Assembly: GCA_965202745.1 (NCBI GenBank)
Contig: CBDBCB010000020.1
Location: 124,001 to 188,000 of the forward strand
DNA length: 64,000 nt
Origin: JACKII01 sp965202745
GTDB taxonomy: Bacteria; Pseudomonadota; Alphaproteobacteria; Bin95
Reading direction: 5' to 3'
Position 1 is the stretch's first letter. Every line of letters starts with the position of its first letter. The position numbers and the translations under genes were made by a program. Of this stretch, positions 54,405 to 63,817 are shown piece by piece. The notes beneath the pieces were generated by a model that had not been told where the DNA came from, ran no database searches, and worked only from the letters and a program-made list of their open reading frames with translations.

Positions 54405-55714
54405 GTGGCCCTCCTTCGCCTACACCGCGCCCGACGCCGGGCATCGACCCCGGGTTTACCGACCATTGCCCCAGCCCTGCGGACTTCCCGGACAGCCCGC
54501 TTTCCCGCGTGCTGGAGCAGCCCTTTCTGATGGGCCTGTTCCTGCCGATCCAGGATGGTGGCTGGACGCCCTCCACCCTGCTGCGCACGACGGACTGGAC
54601 CTTCGACTACAACGCCGCGCTGGCGAAGCGGGCGGAGGAGTTGGGCTTCGACCTGGTCTTCGGCCTGGCGCAATGGGTGCCGAAGGGTGGGCATGGCGGC
54701 ACCACCAAGTACCGGGAAATCTCCATCGACAGCTTCATGACGGTGGCCGGGCTCGCGGCGATGACGGAGCGCATCCTGCTGATCTCCACCATCCGCGTGC
54801 TCTACGGCCCCTGGCACCCGATGCATCTGGCGAAGTTCGGGGCGACGCTCGACCATATCTCCAGCGGGCGCTGGGGCGCGAACATCGTTACCGGCCATAT
54901 CCCGCGCAAGGCCCGCATGTTCGGCCAGATCCGCCCGGAACACGGCAAGCGCTATGAGATGGCGGATGTGTTCGCCACGCGCCTGAAGCAACTTTGGTCA
55001 TCGCACGAGAACCTGACGGTCGACGACCCCTATTGGGCGATGGAGGGCGCGTTCTGCACGCCGAAGCCCCAGTTTGGACGGCCGGTGCTGGTGAACGCGA
55101 CCGGCTCGGCGGACGGCATCGCTCATGCCGCGAAGCACTTCGACATTGTGTTCATCACCAGCCCCTCCGGCAATCAGATGGCGGATGCGCTGGAGAGCTT
55201 GCCAGCGCATACGGCAGAAATCCGGCGGGTCGCGGCGGAGGCAGGGCGCAGCGTCAAGACGATCATCAACCCCATGGTGGTCTGCCGCCCGACCGAACGG
55301 GAGGCCATCGCCTACCGCGACGCCATCGTAGACGCGGCTGATATGGGCGGGGTCAAGGGCTTCGCGGAGGTCACGCGCGGCGGAGACGCCGTCGCCTGGA
55401 GCGGCCAGAAACGGCAGTACGCGGCGCTTGGCGGCAACCTGCATGTGGTCGGCTCGCCGGAGCAGGTGGTGGAGCAATTCCTGGCGTTAAAGGAAGCGGG
55501 CGTGGACGGCGTGCAGGTCACCTTCTACGACTTCGCCCCCGACCTGGAATATTTCGGCGAGGCCGTGCTGCCGCTGATGCGGGAGGCGGGAGGCGGGGTT
55601 GCGGGCCTCATCCGCCGGCCGGCGGATGAGTATGTCCGATGGTGTTCGGCCGCCCCATTTGTTCTATCAAGTCACAGTCTGTCTATCCGGAGTGAAGCGT
55701 GTACACCTACCTAA
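54401..55714 (+). CDS. LLM-class flavin-dependent monooxygenase (bacterial luciferase-like, RutA-like)
   Basis: 437 residues. MGLFLPIQDGGWTPS opens the TIM barrel; ISIDSFMTVAGLAAMTERILLISTIRVLYGPWHPMHLAKFGATLDHISSGRWGANIVTGH is the FMN-contacting core of the luciferase-like family, close to RutA and SsuD/SfnG groups. VLVNATGSADGIAHAAKHFDIVF and GSPEQVVEQFLALKEAGVDGV follow. The first ~40 residues are rich in Pro and may not be translated (a start near 54511 is possible). The last ~35 residues run into the next gene and look unnatural. Oxidises a small substrate with FMNH2; substrate unknown. Confidence 0.82.
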   Translation: MSGPPSPTPRPTPGIDPGFTDHCPSPADFPDSPLSRVLEQPFLMGLFLPIQDGGWTPSTLLRTTDWTFDYNAALAKRAEELGFDLVFGLAQWVPKGGHGGTTKYREISIDSFMTVAGLAAMTERILLISTIRVLYGPWHPMHLAKFGATLDHISSGRWGANIVTGHIPRKARMFGQIRPEHGKRYEMADVFATRLKQLWSSHENLTVDDPYWAMEGAFCTPKPQFGRPVLVNATGSADGIAHAAKHFDIVFITSPSGNQMADALESLPAHTAEIRRVAAEAGRSVKTIINPMVVCRPTEREAIAYRDAIVDAADMGGVKGFAEVTRGGDAVAWSGQKRQYAALGGNLHVVGSPEQVVEQFLALKEAGVDGVQVTFYDFAPDLEYFGEAVLPLMREAGGGVAGLIRRPADEYVRWCSAAPFVLSSHSLSIRSEACTPT

Positions 55715-58191
55715 ATCGCCTGGCGGCAGTGATAGAACGGCAGCCGGACACGCCGGCGGTCAGTGACGACACAAAAGAAATTACGTTCCGCGCGTTGGAC
55801 AATGCCTCCAACCGCCTCGGGCGGCTGATGTTCGACCGGCGCAGGACCGGCAACGACGTGTTTGCCTATCTCGGCAATCCCGGTGTGGAGCGTATTGTCA
55901 GCCTGATAGCGTCGCTGAAAGCTGGCGCGGCCTTACTAGGCCTCGACCCGCAGGCTCCGCGGGCCGTTATACAGGACCTGCTGGATACCTGTGACGTCAC
56001 CCAAATCCTGGCGGAGCCAAGCTTCGAGGAACAGGCGCGGACGCTGCACCCAGAAGAGCCGTTCGTGCTGCCTGCTGACCTGTTGGACCCGCCGCCGGTC
56101 GCCCCTTTCCTGTGGTTGGACTGCGATCCGGAGGCATTGGCCAGTGTTCTGTATACTTCCGGCTCGACGGGCAAACCGAAATGCGTTCCGCTGCTGCGGG
56201 GTGTGCTGGACATGCGTCAGACCCGGAAGTACGAGGTGCTTTATCCACCGCGCCCCGGCAGGCAGCGAACCAATTTGGTAACCCATTTCCGCCTGTTTCC
56301 AGAGCTTTACACCCTTCAGAACGGCGAGACTGCAGACTGTTTCGACCTGCGCAAGCATGGGGTGGCGGCGATGGCGGATTGGCTCCGCAAGAAGCGCATC
56401 ACCTCCTACAGCTCTCAGGTGTCGGTGTTGCGGCAGTTGATGGAGGCCACAAACGCGCCGTTCCCGGACATCATGCTGATCACCGTGGTTGGCGAGCAGG
56501 TCGGCCGGTCCGATATCGAAGCCTTCGAGGCTCATTTCCCGCCAGGCGCAGAGTTGGCCGTGCGATTCGGTTCGACCGAGCATTGCGATGTCGCTATCTA
56601 CCGCCACCGCAACGGCGATCCCATACCGGGAGAAACGCTGCCGATTAGCTATCCAGCCTTTCCCGAGCAGATACGGTTGCTGACCGAAAACGGCGAAGAT
56701 GCCCAGCCCGGGGAGCCGGGCGAAATCGTCATGATCAGCAACCACATGGCCAAGTACTACATCAAGGACCCCGAGCGCTCTGCGGAGATATTCGCGACAG
56801 TTCCCGAGGATGGCAGCCTGAACCGCTGCTATACCGGCTTCGTCGCCTATGCCGATCAACGCGGCATACTGCACCCCGTGGGCCGCAAGGACGAGCAGAT
56901 CAAAATCTGCGGCTACAACGTCCGCCCGCAGGAGGTCGAACAACTGGTGCAGCGCCATCCGGGCGTGGAACGCGCGGCAGTGGTACCATTTGAAGGCGCT
57001 AACAATATCCGCCGGCTGGCATGCTTTTATCTGGCCGCGCGGGACCATGCCCCGACAGACCAGGAGTTGCGGGCATTCATGGCTGATCTTGCGCCGAATT
57101 ACATGATCCCCGGCCTGTTTCACCGGATGGATGAGTTTCCGCACGCGGACAGCAGAAAGCTAGCCAAGAAGCAACTGCCCGACCCTTTGGCGATCATGGC
57201 AAGCCAGCGGACAGCCAGCCCTGAGGGGGCAACGGAGACCCAGCGGCACGTCGCAGCGATCTGGGCGGAGATCCTGGGCTTCGCCAGCTTCTCCCCCACG
57301 GACGACTTCTTCGACATCGGCCGCGACTCGCTGCAAGCCATGGCGATTGTCGTTGCGTTGGAGGAGCGCTTCGGCTTCCGCCTGCCGCTGGAAAGCTTGA
57401 TTTTGGATGGCGCGACGGTCCAGGCGCTGGCGGCGAAGGTCGATGCCGTGCGGGGCAAGGGAGCGGGCGCGGGCGGCGACCGGGTCGTGGAACTGCGGGC
57501 GGGTGGCAGCAAGCCGCCATTGTTCGCGCTGCACGTAGCCGGAGGGCACCTCTCCGACTATCTGGCGCTGGCGCACATCGCGAATTCCGAGCAGCTGATC
57601 TGGGGCCTGCACCCTCGAGGGCTGGACGGCGAGGCAGCCCCGGCCACTACCATGGAGGAATTGGCCGCCGATGCGATCAGCGCGATGCGCAGACACACGC
57701 CCGGCGGGCCGTACCGGCTGATCGGCTACAGCTTTGGCGGGCTTGTGGCCTACGAGATGGCGCGGCAGTTGGTCAGCGCAGGCGAGGCGGTCTCGCACCT
57801 GATCCTGTTGGATCCGTTCGTTCCTTGGAAAGACTCCAAGCGGCTGCTGCGGACGGTCGCCCGGCCTTTGCGGGCGGAAGACACCCGGGAAGCGCTTGGC
57901 AGGGTGGCACGGGTCGTACCGGCGGCCATGGGCATTCGGGAGGCATCCAAAGACCTGAACGAAGCCCACCGGACCGCCATGCTGCGCTACCGCCCGCAGT
58001 CACTGCCTTTGCCGAAGACGCTGCTGGTCTCCGCAACCGAAAACCCCGAGAGAGCCGCCATCTAGCAGGAATGGCGTGCGCTGCTGGGGAGCGGGCTCAC
58101 GATCGTGGAGCAGTCCCCCGACCATCCGAACCTGGTGCGGAAGCCGGCAGTATGGTCCGTGGCCCAGGCGGTAGAAGGGTTCTTGGAGTGA
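55699..58191 (+). pseudogene. NRPS-like A-T-TE synthetase with premature TAG at 58063-58065
   Basis: Domains in order: adenylation (residues ~10-500: LYTSGSTGKPK, VRFGSTEH, GRKDEQIKICGYNVRP, and the Lys of DSRKLAKK), carrier protein (~515-590: DDFFDIGRDSLQAM with the phosphopantetheine Ser), thioesterase (~605-830: LFALHVAGGH, GYSFGGLVAYEMA with the Ser nucleophile). There is no condensation domain. The A4 region (THFRLFPELY) lacks the Asp that binds an amino acid alpha-amine. TAG after NPERAAI cuts off QEWRALLG and SPDHPNLVRKP, which holds the TE catalytic His. The layout matches furanone/quinone synthetases that use alpha-keto acids (inference). Confidence 0.82.
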
Positions 58192-58236
58192 TGGGGAGTG
58201 AGGCAAGGAGCCTTTCGTAAAAGGATTGGCGACCCC

Positions 58237-59525
58237 CTACCCCTCTAGCATATCCTTCACCACCACGTCGCGCACTTCTTCCGCGCCCAGCCCATACTCC
58301 GCCATCTGCCCGGCGGAGGCGGCCAGCACCGCGTCCGCGTCGGCCATCAGCTTGAGTTCCTCGAAGCGGTCCGGGTGGGCGAGGCCCATGCTCTCGCCGA
58401 TCAGTTCCATGTAGTTCTACATGGCGAAGGGATAGTCCGCCTCGCGCCCCGCGAACATCCGGTGGTCGCCGTGGTAGATGCCCATCAGCGTGTCCACGCC
58501 CGCCGCCTCAGCATTGCGCATGGCGGCTTCCGCGGTATCGCTGAGGTAGCTGCCCATGGGTGCCAGGGCCGTGCCGGTGTAGCCGATGGCCTTGGTGTCG
58601 ATCTCCACGATCTCGACCCCCGGCACCGCGTTCAGCAAAGCGCGCACGGCCTCCATCACACCAAGCTCTCCGGCGTATTCGAACAGGGCGACCCGCTTCT
58701 CCACCCGTTGGGTCAGCATGGGGCGAAGGCGGTCCAGCTGCGCTGCCAACCAGACCGGGAACATGGTCATGTCGATGCTGGACCCGGTGATCTCGCGGTA
58801 GGCGGGGATGGCCGTCTCGCCGAACTGGATCTGGCAGGTCGGGCACCAGGAAAGCACTTGGTCAGTCTTCGACGCCGCCATCCGGTCGAGCGTGCCGAAT
58901 GCCTGCCGCCCGCCAAGCGCCGTGTCGGCAGGATCCCGCAGCAGACGCTGGGGCTGCCCTGCACCTCATAGGTGACGCCGAGCGCCTCCATCACGTCCAG
59001 GCAATAGAGGCCGATATGGGGTGTCTTCAGCATGTTGCAGCCAGTGTAGAACACCATGTCCGGTGCCTCGTCCCGCTCCGGGTGAGAGCGCGGGCGGAGC
59101 TTTTCCAGCAGGTCCGGCGGCAGGGAGAGGCGGAAGAGCACGCGCACGCCGCGGCTCATCTTCTGGAAAGCGGCCTTGCCTGTTGCGCGGCGCTCCGGCT
59201 CTGGGTTCGCCTGGGTCATCGCGCGGCGGGCCATGGTCAGCATGAAGCGCGGGTTGATGCCTTCCGGACAGACGGTCAGGCAATGGCCGGAGCCGCAGCA
59301 CATCTTCGCCCATTGCTCGGAGGCTTCCGGCCCCAAGCCCGCCCGCAGCACGTCCCGCACACCGGCGGTGAGCGCTTGGGCATCGCTGCCTTCCATCTGG
59401 TCTATGCCCGCAACGGCAAGAGTCGGACAGGCTTCCGCACACGCGCCGCAGGCCGTGCAGGCGGCAGCAATCTCCTCGACCCTGCGGTCCAGGCTCTCAA
59501 TGAAGGCGTCACTGCGGTCTGACAT
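58237..59525 (-). pseudogene. HdrCB/GlcF-like iron-sulfur protein, one frameshift and one TAG
   Basis: The N-terminus has two ferredoxin motifs, CTACGACAEACP and CCGSGHCLTVCP, each a [4Fe-4S] site. Then come the CCG-type cysteine clusters VFYTGCNML and SPSVCCG. The frame shifts near 58940 (natural reading LRDPADTALGGRQAFGTLDRM), resumes at QVLSWCPTCQIQFGETAI, and meets TAG at 58417 after DYPFAM before NYMELIGESMGL. It belongs to the heterodisulfide-reductase CB / glycolate-oxidase FeS family that passes electrons from a flavoprotein to quinone. Its redox partner is not in the window. Confidence 0.82.
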
Positions 59526-59604
59526 GCCGGCTCTCCTGACAAGAATACAGGCGCGCGCTTACCGGAAAGTGAACGGTCGGGCCACGCTTCCTCGCGGAAA
59601 GGGG

Positions 59605-59628
59605 CTCGTGGTTCGATCAGACCACTAG
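59605..59628. repeat. REP-like palindrome ending in CTAG
   Basis: CTCGTGGTTCGATCAGACCACTAG, differing by one base from the perfect palindrome at 49457-49480. It lies between two divergently transcribed genes, so it is not a terminator. Confidence 0.7.
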
Positions 59629-59671
59629 GTCAAGCGCGCAGCAGAGCGCTAGGATGATGGTCCGAGGTCCA

Positions 59672-60676
59672 ATGGCAAGGGTAATCCCTATCCGGATGTG
59701 GTGGCGCGCACTTTTTCCTGTTTTGATAGCCGCCTCGCTGCTGCTGGCGGCGGGGCCTTTCGGCGTGCAGGCAGGATCGGGGTCTGTGCCGCTGGAGCCC
59801 TTGCGGTTCCGCTGGCCCTTGCCTGCCGAGGCTCTGGTAACCCAGGCAACCATCGACAATTTCGGCAACTTCTCCCTGCAATACCGGCTCACCGCATCGT
59901 CTGTAGCGGGAGGCCGTCAGGTGAGACTGGAGGCCAGTGACTACCGCCTGCTTTACCACAACCGGCTGTTGCTCAAAGGGCGCAAGCTGGACGGATTTGA
60001 CATGCTGGGTGTGCTGCACCGGCTGACTATCCCGACCTATCTGGCGGATGCTTCGGGCGGTTTGCGGCAAACGGAAGCGGCTGATCCGCGAGGAATAGAG
60101 GCTGCCTTTCTGCAGAATGTCGGCAGCCAGCGCGCCGCTTCCCTGCGGGAATGGTATGTGGCGCGGCGGCCGGGCGATTTTCAGGCGGTGCGGGCGCGGG
60201 GCGATGCTTACTGGCGGGTACAAATACCCTACTGGGAATACTGGATCGGTAAGTGGCGCAGCCTGTTCGGGCCGGACCCGGTAACATCGGGCGACAGGCA
60301 ATTGCTGCACCTTGCCGGCCTGCTCGTGCCGGGCCGCACCCGCCTGATTGAGCGCCTGCCAGCGCCCGACTGCCCGTCCTGCATGGCTGTTGCCGCAGAA
60401 GACCGGTTCACCGCCGCGGACCTGGCACCCTTCGCAGACGATTTGGCCGAACGGCTGGGCCTGACCAGGCTGCCCGGCGAGGCGGCCATGACGGGCCTTC
60501 GCGCCTTTGTGCGCACCGAGGCCATTATTGACTGGCAGACGATGCAGCCCTATCGCGTGCAGGCAATGACCATTGCCTTCCAGGATCTGGCCGATGGCGG
60601 TACGGTGAATGCTGACCAGACCAAGCACTTCTTCTTTGAGTGGCAGACCAGCCCGGTGGAGCGGCAAAACCAATGA
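59672..60676 (+). CDS. Exported hypothetical protein
   Basis: 334 residues from MARVIPIRMWW (GAGG four bases before the ATG; a longer start at 59654 is possible). A signal peptide (ALFPVLIAASLLLAAGPFGVQA) is followed by a soluble domain with many Trp and Arg residues, a CPSC pair near residue 230 (APDCPSCMAVAAED) and a beta-rich end (YRVQAMTIAFQDL). I do not recognise the family. The stop overlaps the PhyH start as ATGA, so the two are co-translated and may act together. Intact. Confidence 0.7.
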   Translation: MARVIPIRMWWRALFPVLIAASLLLAAGPFGVQAGSGSVPLEPLRFRWPLPAEALVTQATIDNFGNFSLQYRLTASSVAGGRQVRLEASDYRLLYHNRLLLKGRKLDGFDMLGVLHRLTIPTYLADASGGLRQTEAADPRGIEAAFLQNVGSQRAASLREWYVARRPGDFQAVRARGDAYWRVQIPYWEYWIGKWRSLFGPDPVTSGDRQLLHLAGLLVPGRTRLIERLPAPDCPSCMAVAAEDRFTAADLAPFADDLAERLGLTRLPGEAAMTGLRAFVRTEAIIDWQTMQPYRVQAMTIAFQDLADGGTVNADQTKHFFFEWQTSPVERQNQ

Positions 60677-61554
60677 CCCCAGAAGACATCCTCTCCCACA
60701 AGCCGCTGGCCATGAGCCAGGAACAGCGCGAAGCGTATTTCCGTGATGGCTTCGTTGCCGTGCCGGGTGCCGTGCTGCCGGACCTGCTGGCGAAGATCCG
60801 GGCCAAGTCGGACGAGTTCCTGGACAAAAGCCGTGCCTTCGACGGTCCGAACGAGTTCTTCGACCTGGGCCCGAACCAGTCGGCAGACAGCCCCCATGTG
60901 CGCCGCCTGCGCAAGCCCATGGATACCAACCCGTTCTTCTGGGAGGTGGCAGCCGGCGATGCAATGACCCGTGTCGCCGCCGATCTGGTGGTGCCTGACG
61001 TGAAGTTCCATAGCTGCAAGCTGAACTACAAATGGCTGGGTTCAAGCGAAATCGTGAAGTGGCACCAGGACATCAATGCCTGGCCGCACACCAATTACAG
61101 CCCGGTGACGCTGGGCATTCACCTGGATGACGTGGGCGAGGAGGAAGGCCCGCTAGCCTGCGTGCCGGGCAGTCACGACGGGCCGCTTTATTCCCAGTAT
61201 GGCGCAGAACGGCAGTGGACCGGTCGCCTGTCGGCAGAGGACGAGGCGAAAGCGAAGTTGGATACTGCCGTCAACCTGACCGGCCCGGTAATCGCCATCA
61301 ACTGCCGGACGATCCACGCTTCTTTCGCGAACAAGACCAGCCGGGTGCGCCCGCTGCTGCTCTATATCTATAGCTCTGCCGATGCTTTCCCCTGGGCAGT
61401 CTCGCCGACGCCGACCAGCTATACCGGCCAGATTGTGCGTGGCCAGACGGCCCGCTTCGTCCACATGGACTCCCGCCCGTGCGAGGTGCCGCCGGAGTGG
61501 GATAAGGTCGGCTACAACTCTATCTTCGCCGCGCAGAAAGTGGCGGCGGAGTAG
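60673..61554 (+). CDS. Phytanoyl-CoA dioxygenase (PhyH) family Fe(II)/2-oxoglutarate oxygenase
   Basis: 293 residues starting at the ATGA overlap. REAYFRDGFVAVPGAV is the usual PhyH opening. IVKWHQDINAWPHTN has the HxD iron pair, LACVPGSHDGP the double-stranded helix core, and INCRTIHASFANKTSRVRPLLLY the distal His and the Arg that binds 2-oxoglutarate. It hydroxylates a small molecule; substrate unknown. Coupled to the exported protein upstream. Intact. Confidence 0.9.
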   Translation: MTPEDILSHKPLAMSQEQREAYFRDGFVAVPGAVLPDLLAKIRAKSDEFLDKSRAFDGPNEFFDLGPNQSADSPHVRRLRKPMDTNPFFWEVAAGDAMTRVAADLVVPDVKFHSCKLNYKWLGSSEIVKWHQDINAWPHTNYSPVTLGIHLDDVGEEEGPLACVPGSHDGPLYSQYGAERQWTGRLSAEDEAKAKLDTAVNLTGPVIAINCRTIHASFANKTSRVRPLLLYIYSSADAFPWAVSPTPTSYTGQIVRGQTARFVHMDSRPCEVPPEWDKVGYNSIFAAQKVAAE

Positions 61555-61675
61555 CAGCCCGCTCTTTCACTATGTTGGCGGTTCAATTCAGCAAACGGAT
61601 GGGTGCCGTCCATTTCCGTCCAACTACTAGCGCGGATTTGGGTCAGGCCGGATCACCCAAATTCATTTTCATCCC

Positions 61676-61695
61676 GCTCCCACGAAAGTGGGAGC
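61676..61695. repeat. Short perfect hairpin downstream of PhyH
   Basis: GCTCCCACGAAAGTGGGAGC: 8-bp arms around GAAA. No T-run follows, so it is more likely a REP-type repeat than a terminator. A second hairpin (TTCCCGCGTGCGCGGGAA) lies near 61747. The 61555-61811 gap holds no gene. Confidence 0.6.
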
Positions 61696-61811
61696 CCACG
61701 CCAGAGAGCTTCTCACAGAGCAGGGACTTTGTGGTTGTGCCTCAGGCATGGATTCCCGCGTGCGCGGGAAAGGGGTTGGTAGTGAATGCGCTAACTTGAA
61801 CAGAATTCGCT

Positions 61812-61983
61812 CTAGCAGGCCGCTGAAAAAGCTCAAACCGCGATCGTCACCCTTCGACAGGCTCAGGGTGAAGAGAGACGATTCTTGTTTGGTTTCAACA
61901 GGCCTCAGCTAGATCCCATCATCCTGAGCCTGTCGAATGATGGCGTTTCAGTCCTGCAAAGAACTTTTTCAGCAGCCTACTAG
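61812..61983. mobile_element. 172-bp MITE-like element flanked by CTAG
   Basis: CTAG at both edges encloses inverted ends CAGGCCGCTGAAAAAG and, on the other strand, TAGGCTGCTGAAAAAG. Inside are inverted CCTTCGACAGGCTCAGG and CCTGAGCCTGTCGAA. There is no coding capacity. The right-hand CTAG forms the stop codon of the histidine phosphatase gene. CTAG is likely the target duplication. Confidence 0.75.
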
Positions 61984-62543
61984 CGTATCATCACGCGTTC
62001 GGCGAAATCCGGCGAACCGGTGCCGTTCAGATCCAGCAGGATGGCTTCCCCCGAACCTGCGCCGGTGCCGGCGATGGCGGAGATAGTGACAGCGTGGGTG
62101 ACCATGATCACCGGCTCATCGGTCCGGCCGCCCAATAGCCAAATATGCGCGCGCAGTTTCGCGAGCCAGGCTTCTTCCATTTCCGGCACGGTGTAGAAAG
62201 AGTTCAGGCCGGTAAATTCCTCGGGCTCGCCAAAACCCTGCAATTCCGCCGTTTCCTCGCACCGGCACCACTGGCTGGTCAGCACACGGGCGCGTTCGAT
62301 CCCCTGGGCTTTTATGTAAGCGCCTAGCCGCTCCGCCTGGGCGCGGCCTTCATCGTTCAAATTGCGCTGGGTGCTACAATCGCCGATCCGGAAGTTGGCC
62401 GGGTCGCCGTTCCCGGGCGCATAGGCATGGCGGATCATCATGATCTGGCGGCCCTCGGCAAATCGGGCGAGGTCCTGGGCCTCTGCGGCCAGCGGCGCAC
62501 ATGCCAGGATGGTTCCGAGAATGGCCCAAAGAGCCAGCTTCAG
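61980..62543 (-). CDS. Secreted histidine phosphatase-family protein
   Basis: The phosphatase domain starts IMMIRHAYAPGNGDP (RHG-type catalytic His), with VLTSQWCRCEETAEL as the second Arg/His region and VIMVTHAVTISAIAG as the distal His. Upstream in frame is a clear signal peptide, KLALWAILGTILACAPLAAEAQ, preceded by CTG (62543) where ATG would be expected; the first ATG is only at 62441, inside the active site. So the gene either uses CTG, with the upstream stop (AGCTGA) overlapping it, or has lost its start. The stop codon comes from the adjoining MITE. Otherwise whole. Confidence 0.78.
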   Translation of the reverse strand: MKLALWAILGTILACAPLAAEAQDLARFAEGRQIMMIRHAYAPGNGDPANFRIGDCSTQRNLNDEGRAQAERLGAYIKAQGIERARVLTSQWCRCEETAELQGFGEPEEFTGLNSFYTVPEMEEAWLAKLRAHIWLLGGRTDEPVIMVTHAVTISAIAGTGAGSGEAILLDLNGTGSPDFAERVMIR

Positions 62544-63640
62544 CTGCGCTGCCCGGCCTGCTCCATTAATGGCAACACCTGATCAATCCATTGTTCGCAT
62601 TCTCCCAGATAGTCCAACCAGCTTATCAGCAGCCCATCGACGCCCATGGCCGACAGTCGCTCTATCTGGTCTACGATCTGCTCCGGCGTTCCGATCAATG
62701 GGTAGCCGCCGTGACCCGCCTTAAAGTGGAACTTAAAGGCCTCCATCACGGCAGGCTCCAGCGTTTCCGACTCCATGCCGAAGGTGGCCAGCATGTTGCC
62801 GACGGCCACGTCGTCGCCATAGTCGATCACTTAGCGGTTCAGGGCGTTGCGCGCCTCCCGCTCCGTATCGCGGCAGACGACGTAGACATGGATCCAGCAT
62901 TGAGAGGTGCGGCCGTGCTCTGCCGCCAAGGCTTTGAGGCCGGCGATTTGGGCCACGTCCGACGCCTCGTCCTTCTGACGCAGCATGACGAAGTTCATGT
63001 CGCAATGGCTGGCGGAGAAGCGCTGCCCGACCGGCGAGGAGCCCGCGTTCATCACCACCGGCCCGCCCTTCTGCACCGGCTTCGGCTGGCTCCACAGGCC
63101 CTTGCCCTGGAAGAACTCGCCGTTCCAGTCAAACGCCTGCTCTTCGGTCCAGAGCTTACGGGCGAGCGCCGGCCATTCGGCGGCATACTCATAGCGGCGG
63201 TCATGCTCGCGCCATTCGGCACCGAACATTTCGAACTCTTGCCTGAACCAGCCGCAGACGATGTTGAGGACGAAGCGCCCGTTCGTGATGTGGTCGATGG
63301 TGGCTGCCTGCTTGGCGACGGCGACTGGGTGCATCAATGGCACGTGCACAGTGGAAAGCACCGCGATCCGCTCCGTCACCGCACCCAGGCCCGCCGCCCA
63401 GGTCAGTGTTTCGAAGGTGCGGTTGTTGAAGTTGCTCTCACCGCCATAACCCTTCCACCGGCCCACGGGCAGCAGCGCCTCGAACCCCGCCCGGTCAGCC
63501 ATCTGCGCCAGCTTTACGTTGTCGGCCCAGGTCATGGGCCAGGCTTCCGGCGCGGTGATCACGGTCGAGCCGCCCGAGCAATTAAAGGCCATCATGCCAA
63601 GTTTCACGCGGTTGGCGCTGTGGAGGGGGTGGGTGGTCAT
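62540..63640 (-). pseudogene. LLM-class flavin-dependent monooxygenase with TAA at 62831-62833
   Basis: 367 codons in one frame. MAFNCSGGSTVITAPEAWPMTWADNVKLAQMADRAGFEALLPVGRWKGYGG and RTFETLTWAAGLGAVTERIAVLSTVHVPLMHPVAVAKQ are hallmarks of luciferase-like enzymes of the RutA/dimethylsulfone type. A TAA after REARNALNR precedes VIDYGDDVAVGNML, where relatives have an aromatic residue (Tyr codon to TAA, a transversion). The last third of the barrel (IGTPEQIVDQIERLSAMGVDGLLISW) is lost. Its stop overlaps the histidine phosphatase start. Confidence 0.83.
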
Positions 63641-63817
63641 GCGGTGTTCCAGAACTTTTTATTACGGTGACCAATCTTACCCTCCGTCGCCACCGTGACG
63701 AAAGTCAGGCCCCATTGCAGAAACGCCAGAACGATGCATCAGCGGCCTCCGCTATGGAGCCTGAATGCCACTGTGCGGCTTTAGAGAGGCAGGATTGTAA
63801 AGAATTGCCGGGAGGTA

